The notes: generated from the sequence alone by a model not told the origin. Positions 34,897-43,576 are shown, counted from the stretch's first letter. The stretch is 64,000 nucleotides of DNA from Hoeflea sp. (GCA_020637795.1 JACKJT010000001.1:496001-560000), one strand, 5' to 3'. Translations and numbers: made by a program.

Positions 34897-35996
34897 ACAA
34901 GCACGTCGAACCCGATCTCGCAAGATCGAACGCCGCCGCCGGGGATCGTCCCGACATCAACGACACCACCAAGACCGCGGTCGAATCGACCATGCTCAAT
35001 CCGCGGTTCTACACCACCGATTTCGACGAGATGGACCGTCTCGACGTATCGGGCGTGCGGGAGGAATGGGATGAACTGATCGCCGAAATGCGCTCGGACC
35101 CGAACAAGGGTCATTTCAAGCGCAATGCCGACTGGGACCAGATCGACATCGACGCCCTGCCCGACGAGCTGCGCCGGGAATTCATCGACTTCCTGGTGTC
35201 CTCGCTGACGGCCGAGTTTTCCGGCTGCGTGCTCTACAAGGAAATGAAGCGCCGCGGCACCAACAAGGAAATCTGCGAGCTGTTCGGGCTGATGAGCCGG
35301 GATGAAAGCCGCCATGCCGGTTTCATCAACGATGCGCTGAAGGAATTCAACATCGGCGTCAACATGGGCTTCCTGGCCAAGGCGAAGAAGTACACCTACT
35401 TCCGGCCGAAATTCATCTATTACGCCACCTACCTGTCGGAAAAGATCGGCTATGCGCGCTACATCACCATCTTCCGGCACCTTCAGAAAAACCCGGACAA
35501 GCGCTTCCACCCGATCTTCAAGTGGTTCGAGGAATGGTGCAATGACGAGTTCCGGCACGGCGAAGCGTTTTCGCTGATCATGCGGTCGGACCCGAAGCTG
35601 ATCTCGGGCGGCAACACCTACTGGATCAAGTTCTTCCTGCTGGCGGTGTTTGCCACCATGTATGTCCGCGATCACGCCCGTCCGGCGTTTCACAAGGCGC
35701 TCGACATCGGCATCGAGGACTACGACATGCGCGTGTTCCGGCTGACCAGCGAGATCACCAAGCAGGTGTTCCCGATCACGCTCGATCTCGACCATCCGGG
35801 CTTCATTGCAAGCCTGCGCAAGCTCAACCGGATCAACGACGCCGTCAACGCGGCAGAGGAACGCGGCGGCATCTCGGGCAAGGTCGCCAAGGCCTGGCAC
35901 ATGGGACGCGCCGGGCTTGCCTTCGCGCGGCTCTACATGATCCCGACCAAGACCAACCGGGTGCCGGAAAAAAGCCGGCTGCAGCCGGTCTGGTAG
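34893..35996 (+). CDS. acsF: Mg-protoporphyrin IX monomethyl ester aerobic (oxidative) cyclase
   Basis: Di-iron enzyme that forms ring E with O2. 367 residues from ATG 34893, which overlaps the previous stop (ATGA). The two di-iron EX(n)H motifs are visible: SRDESRHAGF and CNDEFRHGEAF, with further Glu residues in SLTAEFSGCVLYKE. Paired with BchE, this gives ring-E closure at high and low oxygen. Confidence 0.97.
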   Translation: MNKHVEPDLARSNAAAGDRPDINDTTKTAVESTMLNPRFYTTDFDEMDRLDVSGVREEWDELIAEMRSDPNKGHFKRNADWDQIDIDALPDELRREFIDFLVSSLTAEFSGCVLYKEMKRRGTNKEICELFGLMSRDESRHAGFINDALKEFNIGVNMGFLAKAKKYTYFRPKFIYYATYLSEKIGYARYITIFRHLQKNPDKRFHPIFKWFEEWCNDEFRHGEAFSLIMRSDPKLISGGNTYWIKFFLLAVFATMYVRDHARPAFHKALDIGIEDYDMRVFRLTSEITKQVFPITLDLDHPGFIASLRKLNRINDAVNAAEERGGISGKVAKAWHMGRAGLAFARLYMIPTKTNRVPEKSRLQPVW

Positions 35997-36008
35997 GGAG
36001 ACAGCGCG

Positions 36009-36851
36009 ATGATTTTCCTGTCCGCAGTGCTGATCGCAAGCCTCGCCTGGTGGATCGCCACCGGGCTGGTGCTTGGGCTGGCGCGGGCAGGAGGACTCCG
36101 CTTCAAGACCGTGATGGCGCTTGCATCAGGCGTTGCCCTCCTGGGCATGGGCGGCATGATCGCCACCGAAGACAGTTCCACGCCGGCCTCGGCCTACCTC
36201 GCCTTCTTTTCGGCGCTGGCGCTGTGGGCCTGGCATGAAACAACCTTCCTGATAGGCCTCGTCACCGGCCCCCGGCGCGTTGCCGCCGGAGAAGCGCCGC
36301 GCGAGAAGACCCGGTTCCGGGCGGCATTTCTCACCGTGCGCGATCACGAGATCGCCCTTTTCGCCACCGTGCTTGCCCTGTTGTGGCTGATGAGCGATGC
36401 GGCGAACACGACCGGGCTTTTGACCTTCTGCCTGCTGTGGGTGATGCGCATCTCGACCAAGCTCAACATTTATCTCGGCGCGCGTCATGCCATCAGCGAC
36501 ATGCTGCCAGACCGGCTGTCCTACCTGAAAAGCTATTTCCGCACGGACCGGACCAGCGGCTGGTTCTACGTGTCGCTGTGCGGCAGCGGGGTGTTGCTGG
36601 CCTGGCTGGTGGCGGCGGCTGCAACGGCCGTCAGCGATCATGCGGCGGTCAAATGGACGCTGCTTGCCTCGTTCGCGGCGCTGGCGCTGATCGAACACCT
36701 GTTCCTTGTCTTGCCGGTCCGCGACTCGGCCCTCTGGGGCTGGGCGATGGAAAAGGCAGGCAAGGCCACACCCGAGAAGAACCGGGACCACCCGGCCATC
36801 ATTCACACCACACCGGAATCGGAAACTTCCCGCGCAGCCGTGCGGGCCTGA
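36009..36851 (+). CDS. puhE: Photosynthetic complex assembly protein PuhE (DUF3623)
   Basis: 280-residue membrane protein with about six to seven hydrophobic helices, including the conserved FWALWHETTFLIGL-like region (here ALWAWHETTFLIGLVTG) and LWVMRISTKLNIYLGARH. In Rhodobacter PuhE modulates bacteriochlorophyll production. It follows acsF by 12 bases and precedes hemA. Confidence 0.9.
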   Translation: MIFLSAVLIASLAWWIATGLVLGLARAGGLRFKTVMALASGVALLGMGGMIATEDSSTPASAYLAFFSALALWAWHETTFLIGLVTGPRRVAAGEAPREKTRFRAAFLTVRDHEIALFATVLALLWLMSDAANTTGLLTFCLLWVMRISTKLNIYLGARHAISDMLPDRLSYLKSYFRTDRTSGWFYVSLCGSGVLLAWLVAAAATAVSDHAAVKWTLLASFAALALIEHLFLVLPVRDSALWGWAMEKAGKATPEKNRDHPAIIHTTPESETSRAAVRA

Positions 36852-36870
36852 GCTCAGGGGGATCACCCAG

Positions 36871-38088
36871 ATGGACTTCAACCGCTATTTCACTTCACAG
36901 CTCGACACGCTGCACAAGGCGGGAAACTACCGTGTGTTTGCGGAACTCGAGCGGCATGCAGGCGGTTTTCCCCGTGCAACGAGGCATCGTGCCGATGGCT
37001 CAACACATGACGTCACCGTCTGGTGCTCCAATGACTATCTCGGCATGGGCCAAAACCCCAAGGTGATCGCGGCGATGCATGCGGCGGTCGACCAGTGCGG
37101 CGCCGGCGCGGGTGGCACCCGCAACATCTCGGGCACCAACCACGCCCATGTGCTGCTCGAGCGCGAACTCGCCGACCTGCACGGCAAGGAAGCGGCGCTG
37201 ATCTTCTCCTCGGGATACGTCTCGAACTGGGCGTCGCTCGGGACCCTGGGCGCGAACATCCCCGGCCTGATCATCTATTCCGATGCGCTCAACCACGCCT
37301 CGATGATCGAGGGGATCAGGCACAGCCGGGCGCAAAAGCGCCTCTGGCGGCACAATGATCCGAAACATCTTGCCGAACTCATGGCGGCGGACGATCCGGC
37401 GGCGCCGAAGCTGGTGGCTTTCGAGAGCGTCTACTCGATGGATGGCGACATCGCCCCGATCGCCGAGATCCTGGATGTGGCCGAGCGATTCGGGGCCATG
37501 ACCTATCTCGACGAGGTGCACGCGGTCGGAATGTACGGCCCGCGCGGCGGCGGCGTTGCCGAACGCGACGGGCTGATGGACCGGGTGACGATCATCGAGG
37601 GCACGCTCGGCAAGGCCTTCGGGGTCATGGGCGGCTACATTACCGGCTCCACGGCGGTCTGCGATTTCATCCGCAGCTTCTCGTCAGGCTTCATCTTCAC
37701 CACCGCCATTCCGCCGGCGCTGGCAGCCGGCGCCACAGCCTCGATCCAGCATCTCAAGGTCAGCGAGCTCGAGCGGGCAGCACACCGCAACAATGTCGCC
37801 AAATTCCGGGCTTTGCTCGATGCCAAGGGGATTCCGCACATGCAGAACCCGAGCCACATCGTGCCGGTGATGGTGGGCGACGCGAAGAAATGCAAGTGGA
37901 TCTCCGACATCCTGCTCGACACCTACGGCGTCTATGTCCAGCCGATCAACTATCCGACCGTGCCGGTGGGCACGGAACGGCTGAGATTCACGCCGACGCC
38001 GATGCACAGTGACGGGGATCTGAGGCATCTGGTGGAGTCGCTGTGCGATCTGTGGTCGCAATGCGCGCTGTCGCGGGCGGTAGCCTGA
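36871..38088 (+). CDS. hemA: 5-aminolevulinate synthase
   Basis: PLP enzyme of the alpha-oxoamine synthase family that condenses glycine and succinyl-CoA to 5-aminolevulinate, the first committed step of tetrapyrrole synthesis. 405 residues; the PLP lysine is in IIEGTLGKAFGVMGG, and the N-terminal GNYRVFAELERHAG and CSNDYLGMG are typical of ALAS. The open frame reaches 36706, but ATG 36871 follows a CAGGGGGATCACCC ribosome-site region. Its place in the PGC suggests a copy dedicated to bacteriochlorophyll; a second copy elsewhere is likely. Confidence 0.95.
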   Translation: MDFNRYFTSQLDTLHKAGNYRVFAELERHAGGFPRATRHRADGSTHDVTVWCSNDYLGMGQNPKVIAAMHAAVDQCGAGAGGTRNISGTNHAHVLLERELADLHGKEAALIFSSGYVSNWASLGTLGANIPGLIIYSDALNHASMIEGIRHSRAQKRLWRHNDPKHLAELMAADDPAAPKLVAFESVYSMDGDIAPIAEILDVAERFGAMTYLDEVHAVGMYGPRGGGVAERDGLMDRVTIIEGTLGKAFGVMGGYITGSTAVCDFIRSFSSGFIFTTAIPPALAAGATASIQHLKVSELERAAHRNNVAKFRALLDAKGIPHMQNPSHIVPVMVGDAKKCKWISDILLDTYGVYVQPINYPTVPVGTERLRFTPTPMHSDGDLRHLVESLCDLWSQCALSRAVA

Positions 38089-38160
38089 CCCCGATCGGAT
38101 GACCTGGCGCATCAGCGCCCGGATCAGGCGGCGTCAGCGATAGGGAACGGAGAGTGACCG

Positions 38161-38940
38161 GTGACGGTTGTAACATTTTCGCTGTTCGGCTTTGCCACCC
38201 CCAGGCAGCGTCTCTGGGCGTTTTCGCAGATGGGGCTGGCAAAACCCTCGTTGCGGAAGATCCCCGATCTTGGCTTCTTCAAGCTGATGGGCACCGGGTC
38301 GGGCGCAGGCTTTTCAACGCGGCCGAATTTCGGCGTCTACACGCTGCTGGCCGAATGGCCGTCGATGACGGTAGCGCGGGCGCGGATCGCCTCGTCGGCG
38401 GCGCTTGAAGGCCACCGCCGCACCGCTGACAGGATGGCGACGCTCTATCTCGAGCCTGTCTGCAGCCGCGGCCGGTGGGACGGTCACCGCTTCGAGGTCG
38501 CCGCCGATGCGCCGGAACAACGGTTGCCCGTGGTGGCGCTGACACGCGCCTCGATCCGGCCGTCGAAGCTGTTTCGCTTCTGGTCCCGCGTGCCCGCGAT
38601 CTCCGATACGGTGGAGCGCGAGGACATGCGGCGTTTCATGATCGGCACTGGCGAAATTCCCTGGCTGCACCAGGTAACGGTATCACTGTGGCAATCGGCC
38701 GGGGCCATGGAACGGTTTTCAAGAGACAGCGCCACCCATGGCGAGGCCGTGCGCCTCGCCTACCGGGAAAACTGGTTTTCGGAGTATTGCTTCACACGTT
38801 TCAACCTGCTTGCCATCGAAGGCGATTGGCAGGGCCTGACGGACATGTCAGGACAGAACGGTGATCTTTCCGGCAAGGATGAAGACCGCACGCGGTCCGG
38901 GGCCGTCTCCCTGGCAGCGCGTTCGGTCACCGCAGGATGA
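38161..38940 (+). CDS. crtA: Spheroidene monooxygenase
   Basis: Oxygen-dependent haem enzyme that adds the 2-keto group, converting spheroidene to spheroidenone under air. 259 residues; family segments SLFGFATPRQRLWAF and FKLMGTGSGAGFSTRPNFG. The start is GTG at 38161 with GGAG eight bases before. Downstream of hemA after a 72-nt gap; overlaps the longer possible idi start. Confidence 0.92.
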   Translation: MTVVTFSLFGFATPRQRLWAFSQMGLAKPSLRKIPDLGFFKLMGTGSGAGFSTRPNFGVYTLLAEWPSMTVARARIASSAALEGHRRTADRMATLYLEPVCSRGRWDGHRFEVAADAPEQRLPVVALTRASIRPSKLFRFWSRVPAISDTVEREDMRRFMIGTGEIPWLHQVTVSLWQSAGAMERFSRDSATHGEAVRLAYRENWFSEYCFTRFNLLAIEGDWQGLTDMSGQNGDLSGKDEDRTRSGAVSLAARSVTAG

Positions 38941-38954
38941 AACAGGAAGAACAG

Positions 38955-39479
38955 ATGAACCCGCATCCCATCATCATACCCGCGATCGCTGGCGACGGTA
39001 CGCTGTACCCGGTTGAAAAGCTCAAGGCTCACGTCGACGGGCTGTTTCACCTGGCGATATCGATCTTCGTGTTTGATGGCGAGCATCTGCTGATCCAGAA
39101 GCGGGCTTCTTCGAAGTACCATTGTGGCGGCCTTTGGGCGAACACCTGCTGTTCCCACCCCTACTGGGACGAGCCGATCGACCGCTGTGCACGGCGACGG
39201 CTGTGGGAGGAGCTGGGCTTCAACGTGCCGCTGTCGCGCCGGCGCGTGGTCGAGTATTCGGCCGATGTCGGCGACGGGCTGCACGAGCACGAGAAGGTGA
39301 CGATGTATATTGGCAGCGCGGACCGCACATCGGTCGAGATCCTGCCAGATCCGCTCGAGGTCGAGGACACACGCTGGATCACCCGGGACGAGCTTCACGC
39401 CGAGATCGCCCGGAAGCCGGAAGACTTCACCCCCTGGTTCCGCATCTACGCCGAGCGCTATCCCGATCTCGTCTTCTGA
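38955..39479 (+). CDS. idi: Isopentenyl-diphosphate delta-isomerase, type 1
   Basis: Interconverts isopentenyl and dimethylallyl diphosphate, feeding carotenoid and phytyl/geranylgeranyl synthesis. Nudix-like fold with the catalytic cysteine in NTCCSHP, the WEELGF helix, and EHEKVTMY glutamates. ATG 38955 (MNPHP) has AGGAAG seven bases upstream and is preferred; ATG 38937 overlaps the crtA stop (ATGA) and would add six residues. Last gene of the long plus-strand operon. Confidence 0.93.
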   Translation: MNPHPIIIPAIAGDGTLYPVEKLKAHVDGLFHLAISIFVFDGEHLLIQKRASSKYHCGGLWANTCCSHPYWDEPIDRCARRRLWEELGFNVPLSRRRVVEYSADVGDGLHEHEKVTMYIGSADRTSVEILPDPLEVEDTRWITRDELHAEIARKPEDFTPWFRIYAERYPDLVF

Positions 39480-39600
39480 GGCGGCGGACTGACGGCCTGA
39501 CCTCTCGATCCGCAGCGCCGGACGATAAAGTGCCGCGGCTCACCGGCCTCAGGCCAGGGCGTATCAGAGACATCTTTGCCAAACATCAGCTCGATACAGA

Positions 39601-39630
39601 AGAACCGGAGATCGGGAGATCTCCGGTTCT
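39601..39630. terminator. Hairpin between convergent idi and pufC
   Basis: Perfect 12-bp stem (39601-39612 AGAACCGGAGAT with 39619-39630) and a six-base loop. It lies between the 3' ends of the two longest PGC operons. There is no strong T-run on either side, so it may stop transcription weakly in both directions or protect the 3' ends of the messages. Confidence 0.65.
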
Positions 39631-39677
39631 CTGTCGTGCAGATCGACGCTGAGGGAAAGCGCCGTCTGCCGAATGGC

Positions 39678-40829
39678 TCAATCGGCGGATGCCAGAGCCG
39701 TCGCCCCCTCGCCCGCGCCGATGGCCGGCTCAAGCGAAGTGGTCTTGGCCGGCGACATCGTCGTCGTCTCCCCCGGCTTGTAGGTTGTGAAGTCAGGCAC
39801 ATCCGTATTGGTCTTCGACCCGAGTGAATCGACGTAGTCCTGAAGCATGGACACGCCATACAGCGGCTTTTGCACTCCGTTGTGGCAGGTCGCGCAACCG
39901 ACCTTCAGGACATCGCCCTCGGGGCCCTTGCGGTTGTCAGGGAACACCGGAGCCAGGCCGGTCATGAAGCTCTGGTTGATATCGCGCGCCATGCGGATGC
40001 CGTGCCAGGCGGTCACGCGCTGCGGCGGGCTTTGATCCCAGTCGTTGAACGCGCGGGAGTTGTGGCAGGTCATGCAGTTGACGCCGAGGCTTTCCGACAT
40101 GTGCATCATCAATGCCCAGGTGGATTCGGTTTCCTTGGTCGTGTTGGGATTTTCCCCGTTCGGCAGAGCCGTCAGCGAATGCACGCGTATCGGCTTGTCC
40201 TCGAGAAGGTAGCTTTCCAGAGCGTTGGACGGCAGCGATGTGTTGCCGGCCGCCTTGTTGACAATGTTCTGGCCGCCGCTCCAGCCGAGGCCGGTTCCCT
40301 TTTCGCCCGGCACGAGGTTGCGTGCCCAGACATTGGCCGGCACCGGCTGGCCCTGGTGGCAGGTGTAACAGGTCACGCCGGTCTGGGCGACATGCGCCTG
40401 CCAATCCTCGTTGACGTGCTGCGTCATCTGGATCATGCGGCGTGCGACAACCTTGGTGTAAACCTCGTCGGAGGCGAGGTTCTCCTCGTTGTGGCAGTAG
40501 GCACAGCCCTGCACGGGCGCCACCCATTCGGTGATCGAGGCCATGAACTGGGTGAACTGGTCGTCGGACAGATCGCCCAACACCTGGACATTCTCGTAGA
40601 CGTCTTTCGCCCGGTCGCCTTCGGGATCCGCCTCGTAGGGCGGTTCGGGCGCGACATTGGCGAGCTTGAGCGCTGCCTGGTCCTCGCGGTCGAGCGTATG
40701 GTACATGCCGGAGCCACGATAACCGATCTGGTCGGTATCGACGGGCGGCAGGTCCCAGTCGGCGCCGAAGATGATGGCGGCTCCGACAAACACGCCGGCG
40801 GCGGCGGCAAATGGTATCCAGAGTTTCAT
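39678..40829 (-). CDS. pufC: Reaction-centre tetrahaem cytochrome c subunit
   Basis: Periplasmic electron donor to the photo-oxidised special pair. 383 residues with four haem-binding motifs: CAYCH, CYTCH, CMTCH and CATCH. The N-terminal helix (LWIPFAAAAGVFVGAAIIF) is followed by ADWDLPPVDTDQIGYRGSGM. There is no lipobox cysteine, unlike lipoprotein-type PufC, so it is probably held by an uncleaved signal anchor. A 30-residue Thr/Ala-rich tail follows the last haem site. Four bases after pufM. Confidence 0.96.
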   Translation of the reverse strand: MKLWIPFAAAAGVFVGAAIIFGADWDLPPVDTDQIGYRGSGMYHTLDREDQAALKLANVAPEPPYEADPEGDRAKDVYENVQVLGDLSDDQFTQFMASITEWVAPVQGCAYCHNEENLASDEVYTKVVARRMIQMTQHVNEDWQAHVAQTGVTCYTCHQGQPVPANVWARNLVPGEKGTGLGWSGGQNIVNKAAGNTSLPSNALESYLLEDKPIRVHSLTALPNGENPNTTKETESTWALMMHMSESLGVNCMTCHNSRAFNDWDQSPPQRVTAWHGIRMARDINQSFMTGLAPVFPDNRKGPEGDVLKVGCATCHNGVQKPLYGVSMLQDYVDSLGSKTNTDVPDFTTYKPGETTTMSPAKTTSLEPAIGAGEGATALASAD

Positions 40830-40833
40830 GGTC

Positions 40834-41799
40834 TTAACTCCCTATGGCCGGATCGACGACGGTTGGCCACAGGTCGGGCAGCGGCGCGACGATGCCGTGC
40901 TTCATGCCCCAGAGGTACCAGTTGTCGACCACCGTGCCGGTCAGCAGAATGCCGATCCCGCCGGTGATTGGAGTGAGCACGGCAAACCACCAGGCCCAAC
41001 GGTGAACCGATTCCATGGTGGCGTTGAAACCCATGGTCCATCTCCAGAACAGCGCCGCGCGTTCGGACGCGGTGCCGCGATCGGTGATCTGCTCGAGCTC
41101 GCGTTCGCCGCCGTAACGGGTGACGGCGAGGATTGTCGCGCCATGCATGGCGAACAGCAGCACCGAGCCGTAGAGGAAGACGATCGAGAGACAGTGGAAC
41201 GGATTGTAGTAGAGATTGCCGTAGCGGATCGAAAACGCCGCCGTCCAGTCGAGATGCGGGAAGATGCCATAGGGCACGGCCTCGGCCCAGTTGCCCATCA
41301 GAATGGGTCGGAACAGGCCGAGCACCAGGAACAGCCAGATCGCCGCGCCAAAGGCCCAGAACACGTGGGTGCCAAGGCCGAGCGCCCGCGCCCGGACATA
41401 GATCCTGGCCCACCAGAGCAGGACCGCGGCCAGCAGGAAGACACTGGAAATGATGTACCAGCCTCCTTCGTTGAGCGGCGGCACGATCGACAGGCCGTAT
41501 TTCGCCGGCGGCGGTTCGAGCGCCAGCCAGAACAGCTGGCGGATGAACTGGACCGGATCCCAGCCGACCGAGGCCAGCATGTTGAACCCGACGATGACGA
41601 ACCAGATGGTTCCCGAAATCAGCGACGCGGTGCCGAGAAAGCCGAGATAGACCGGTCCGATCTGGGCATTGCCGAACCAGCCGGCAAGCCAATTGTAAAA
41701 GGGTGTTCCGACGCGTTCGTCGTCACCCCGGGGCAGCGGGATACCGGCTTCGACGGGACCGCGGACCTGCACTTGGGTAAAGATGTTTTGGTATTGCAT
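40834..41799 (-). CDS. pufM: Photosynthetic reaction centre M subunit
   Basis: Core reaction-centre protein with five transmembrane helices. 321 residues from ATG 41799 (MQYQNIFTQVQVRGP). Pigment and iron ligands visible: YYNPFHCLSI (special-pair histidine), LFAMHGATIL (accessory BChl), and MESVHRWAWW with a later GMKHG for the non-haem iron. Thirteen bases follow the pufL stop. Confidence 0.98.
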   Translation of the reverse strand: MQYQNIFTQVQVRGPVEAGIPLPRGDDERVGTPFYNWLAGWFGNAQIGPVYLGFLGTASLISGTIWFVIVGFNMLASVGWDPVQFIRQLFWLALEPPPAKYGLSIVPPLNEGGWYIISSVFLLAAVLLWWARIYVRARALGLGTHVFWAFGAAIWLFLVLGLFRPILMGNWAEAVPYGIFPHLDWTAAFSIRYGNLYYNPFHCLSIVFLYGSVLLFAMHGATILAVTRYGGERELEQITDRGTASERAALFWRWTMGFNATMESVHRWAWWFAVLTPITGGIGILLTGTVVDNWYLWGMKHGIVAPLPDLWPTVVDPAIGS

Positions 41800-41812
41800 G
41801 ATCAGATCCCTT

Positions 41813-42658
41813 TCAGCTCCAGATCGGCAGGTCGAGCCACCAGTTCCACCACTGCGGCCAGCCCTTGTTCCAGAGCGGACCACTGATGACGATGCAGACC
41901 GCGCTCCAGAATCCGGCGTTCAAGGCCAGCACCAGACCGAGGCGGTGGATGCCCAGGGTGCCGACGGAATAGCCGATGATGTCGCGGAAGAAGGTGTCTT
42001 CGTATTCCGGCGTCTTGACCACGTCCTGCTTGTTGCGCAGCGAGCCGTCACCGCCCGGGTTGGCGGCAGAGAGGATCAGACCGCCATGCAGCGACAGGGC
42101 CAGCGTGGTGGTGAAGAACAGCGACACCGCCAGCATGTGTGCCGGATTGTAGTGGAAGTGCAGATACTGGTAGCCGACGTTGGAGACCCAGTCGAGGTGA
42201 CTGAAGATGCCGTAGGGGAACCCATGGCCCCAGGCGCCAAGCAGCACCGGCCGGATCACCACCAGGGTGACATAGGCAAAGATCGCGACACCGAAGGCAA
42301 ACGGCACGTGGTAGCCGATGCCGAGCTTGCGGCAGATCTCGACCTCGCGCAGGGCCCAGGACACGAATGCGCCGATGGCGCAAATGGTGATGATTTGCCA
42401 AAGGCCGCCGTCCTTCAGGGGCGCCAGGCCGAGGCCGTAGCTCAGGTCGGGCGGCGCGATGGAGATCCGCCAGATGTTCCAGGTCGGGCCGAGAGCCGCC
42501 CCGTACAGGATCAACGCGGTTCCGACGACGGCGAAAAACGCGGCCGTGAGGCCAAAGAAGCCAACATAAAATGGTCCGACCCAAAAATCGAACAGGTCAC
42601 CGCCTATCAGGGTGCCACCGCGTACGCGGTATTTTCTTTCAAAACTCAGCAGCGCCAT
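41813..42658 (-). CDS. pufL: Photosynthetic reaction centre L subunit
   Basis: Core reaction-centre protein with five transmembrane helices, 281 residues. The histidines binding the special pair, accessory bacteriochlorophyll and iron are visible in NPAHMLAVS, LALSLHGGLIL and GIHRLGLVLALNAGF. Separated from pufA by 129 bases that contain a GC-rich hairpin. Confidence 0.98.
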   Translation of the reverse strand: MALLSFERKYRVRGGTLIGGDLFDFWVGPFYVGFFGLTAAFFAVVGTALILYGAALGPTWNIWRISIAPPDLSYGLGLAPLKDGGLWQIITICAIGAFVSWALREVEICRKLGIGYHVPFAFGVAIFAYVTLVVIRPVLLGAWGHGFPYGIFSHLDWVSNVGYQYLHFHYNPAHMLAVSLFFTTTLALSLHGGLILSAANPGGDGSLRNKQDVVKTPEYEDTFFRDIIGYSVGTLGIHRLGLVLALNAGFWSAVCIVISGPLWNKGWPQWWNWWLDLPIWS

Positions 42659-42735
42659 GGCTTGTCTCCAACCTCTGGACTTGCGGACAATTCACGCAAT
42701 CCCGTTCCAGGTTTTGCCCATTCCGGATTTCGACC

Positions 42736-42769
42736 GCGGGCGGGTGAGCTGGGTCATTGCCCCGCCCGC
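42736..42769 (-). other. pufA-pufL intercistronic mRNA hairpin
   Basis: Nine-bp perfect GC stem (42736-42744 GCGGGCGGG with 42761-42769 CCCGCCCGC) and 16-base loop, just downstream of pufA on the message. In Rhodobacter a hairpin here stabilises the pufBA segment and raises LH1 over reaction-centre subunits. The sequence supports the structure; the role is by analogy. Confidence 0.75.
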
Positions 42770-42787
42770 AGTCATTTTTGTCAGCGT

Positions 42788-42988
42788 TCAGCCGATCATC
42801 GTGGGGATAAGCCCCAGGATGCCCGTCGACGGGTCGAGTGCGCCGGTTACCACCGGAGCGCCTTCGAGCCAGTTGAAGCGGGTCGTGCTGAGCAGGACGA
42901 GATGAATCATCACCGCCAGCGCGAAGAGGAAAACACCTTGGACGACCAGCGTTTTGCGCGGGTCGAAAAGCATCCAGATTCTCCACAT
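42788..42988 (-). CDS. pufA: LH1 antenna alpha polypeptide
   Basis: 66-residue light-harvesting 1 alpha subunit. Single transmembrane helix with the bacteriochlorophyll-ligand histidine in AVMIHLVLLST, followed by FNWLEG. N-terminal MWRIWMLFDPRKTL is typical. AAGGAG ribosome site. A polar/hydrophobic C-terminal tail of about 20 residues extends past the helix. Confidence 0.97.
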   Translation of the reverse strand: MWRIWMLFDPRKTLVVQGVFLFALAVMIHLVLLSTTRFNWLEGAPVVTGALDPSTGILGLIPTMIG

Positions 42989-43000
42989 TTCGCTTCTCCT

Positions 43001-43222
43001 TTACGCGAGCATTGGCAGGAATGCGGTTACCGTCTGACCGACGCCTTCAAGCGAGGCGTAGCCTTCCGGACCGGGGATCCACGGGCGCCAAAACCAGACG
43101 AGAAGATGTGCAACGACGGCTATTGCGACGAATGCAATCATCCCCTGGAGGTAGTACGAGTGGAACTCCTGTGCTTCGCCTTCGGTCAATCCCGAAAGCG
43201 AAACGGTGTTTGGACTGGACAT
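43001..43222 (-). CDS. pufB: LH1 antenna beta polypeptide
   Basis: 73-residue light-harvesting 1 beta subunit with LTEGEAQEFHSYYLQGM, the single helix, the ligand histidine in AVVAHLLVWFWRPW, and an unusually long C-terminal tail of about 25 residues after RPW. A strong AGGAGGT ribosome site lies upstream. No LH2 beta (pucB) is present in the window. Confidence 0.97.
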   Translation of the reverse strand: MSSPNTVSLSGLTEGEAQEFHSYYLQGMIAFVAIAVVAHLLVWFWRPWIPGPEGYASLEGVGQTVTAFLPMLA

Positions 43223-43277
43223 TGAAGTACCTCCTAGTCACAAGCGCTGCGGTGCCCCGCAGCCGGGTCTGCCTCAG

Positions 43278-43329
43278 GCCGCCTCACGGGCGGCTTCGGC
43301 GGGGTATTGCCGGCTTTGGACACCGGCAA
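43278..43329 (-). other. Tandem hairpins in the pufQ-pufB gap
   Basis: Two inverted repeats in the 117-nt gap: TTGCCGG/CCGGCAA (43307-43313 with 43323-43329, nine-base loop) and GCCGCC/GGCGGC (43278-43283 with 43289-43294, five-base loop). They lie upstream of pufB, where puf messages are processed in other species; here they may set the 5' end of a pufBA RNA or lower read-through. Confidence 0.45.
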
Positions 43330-43339
43330 AGGCGTTGGG

Positions 43340-43576
43340 TCAGGCGATGAACGCATAACCCGCGATGGCGTGGGCCGAGGCCCGCGCTTCGACGAAAACC
43401 GAGCGGCCATGGCTGTCGAGCGGCTTACCGCGCATGGCCGCGACCAGGCGGGACGCACCCGCCATGGCGAAACAGATGACAAAGGCTATGGCGACCAGAA
43501 GCCGGTATTCGATCCGGTCGGCCCGTGACTGGCCGCGGGCGGCCTGCCGTTCCCTGTGATGCATCGTCATGCTCAT
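43340..43576 (-). CDS. pufQ: PufQ, bacteriochlorophyll-biosynthesis accessory protein
   Basis: 78-residue protein (MSMTMHHRERQAAR...) with one transmembrane helix (RLLVAIAFVICFAMAG) after a basic N-terminus, found between bchZ and pufB as in Rhodobacter. PufQ is proposed to bind or carry pigment precursors or to influence bacteriochlorophyll and haem flux. The frame is open further upstream, but this ATG gives the expected size. Confidence 0.82.
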   Translation of the reverse strand: MSMTMHHRERQAARGQSRADRIEYRLLVAIAFVICFAMAGASRLVAAMRGKPLDSHGRSVFVEARASAHAIAGYAFIA

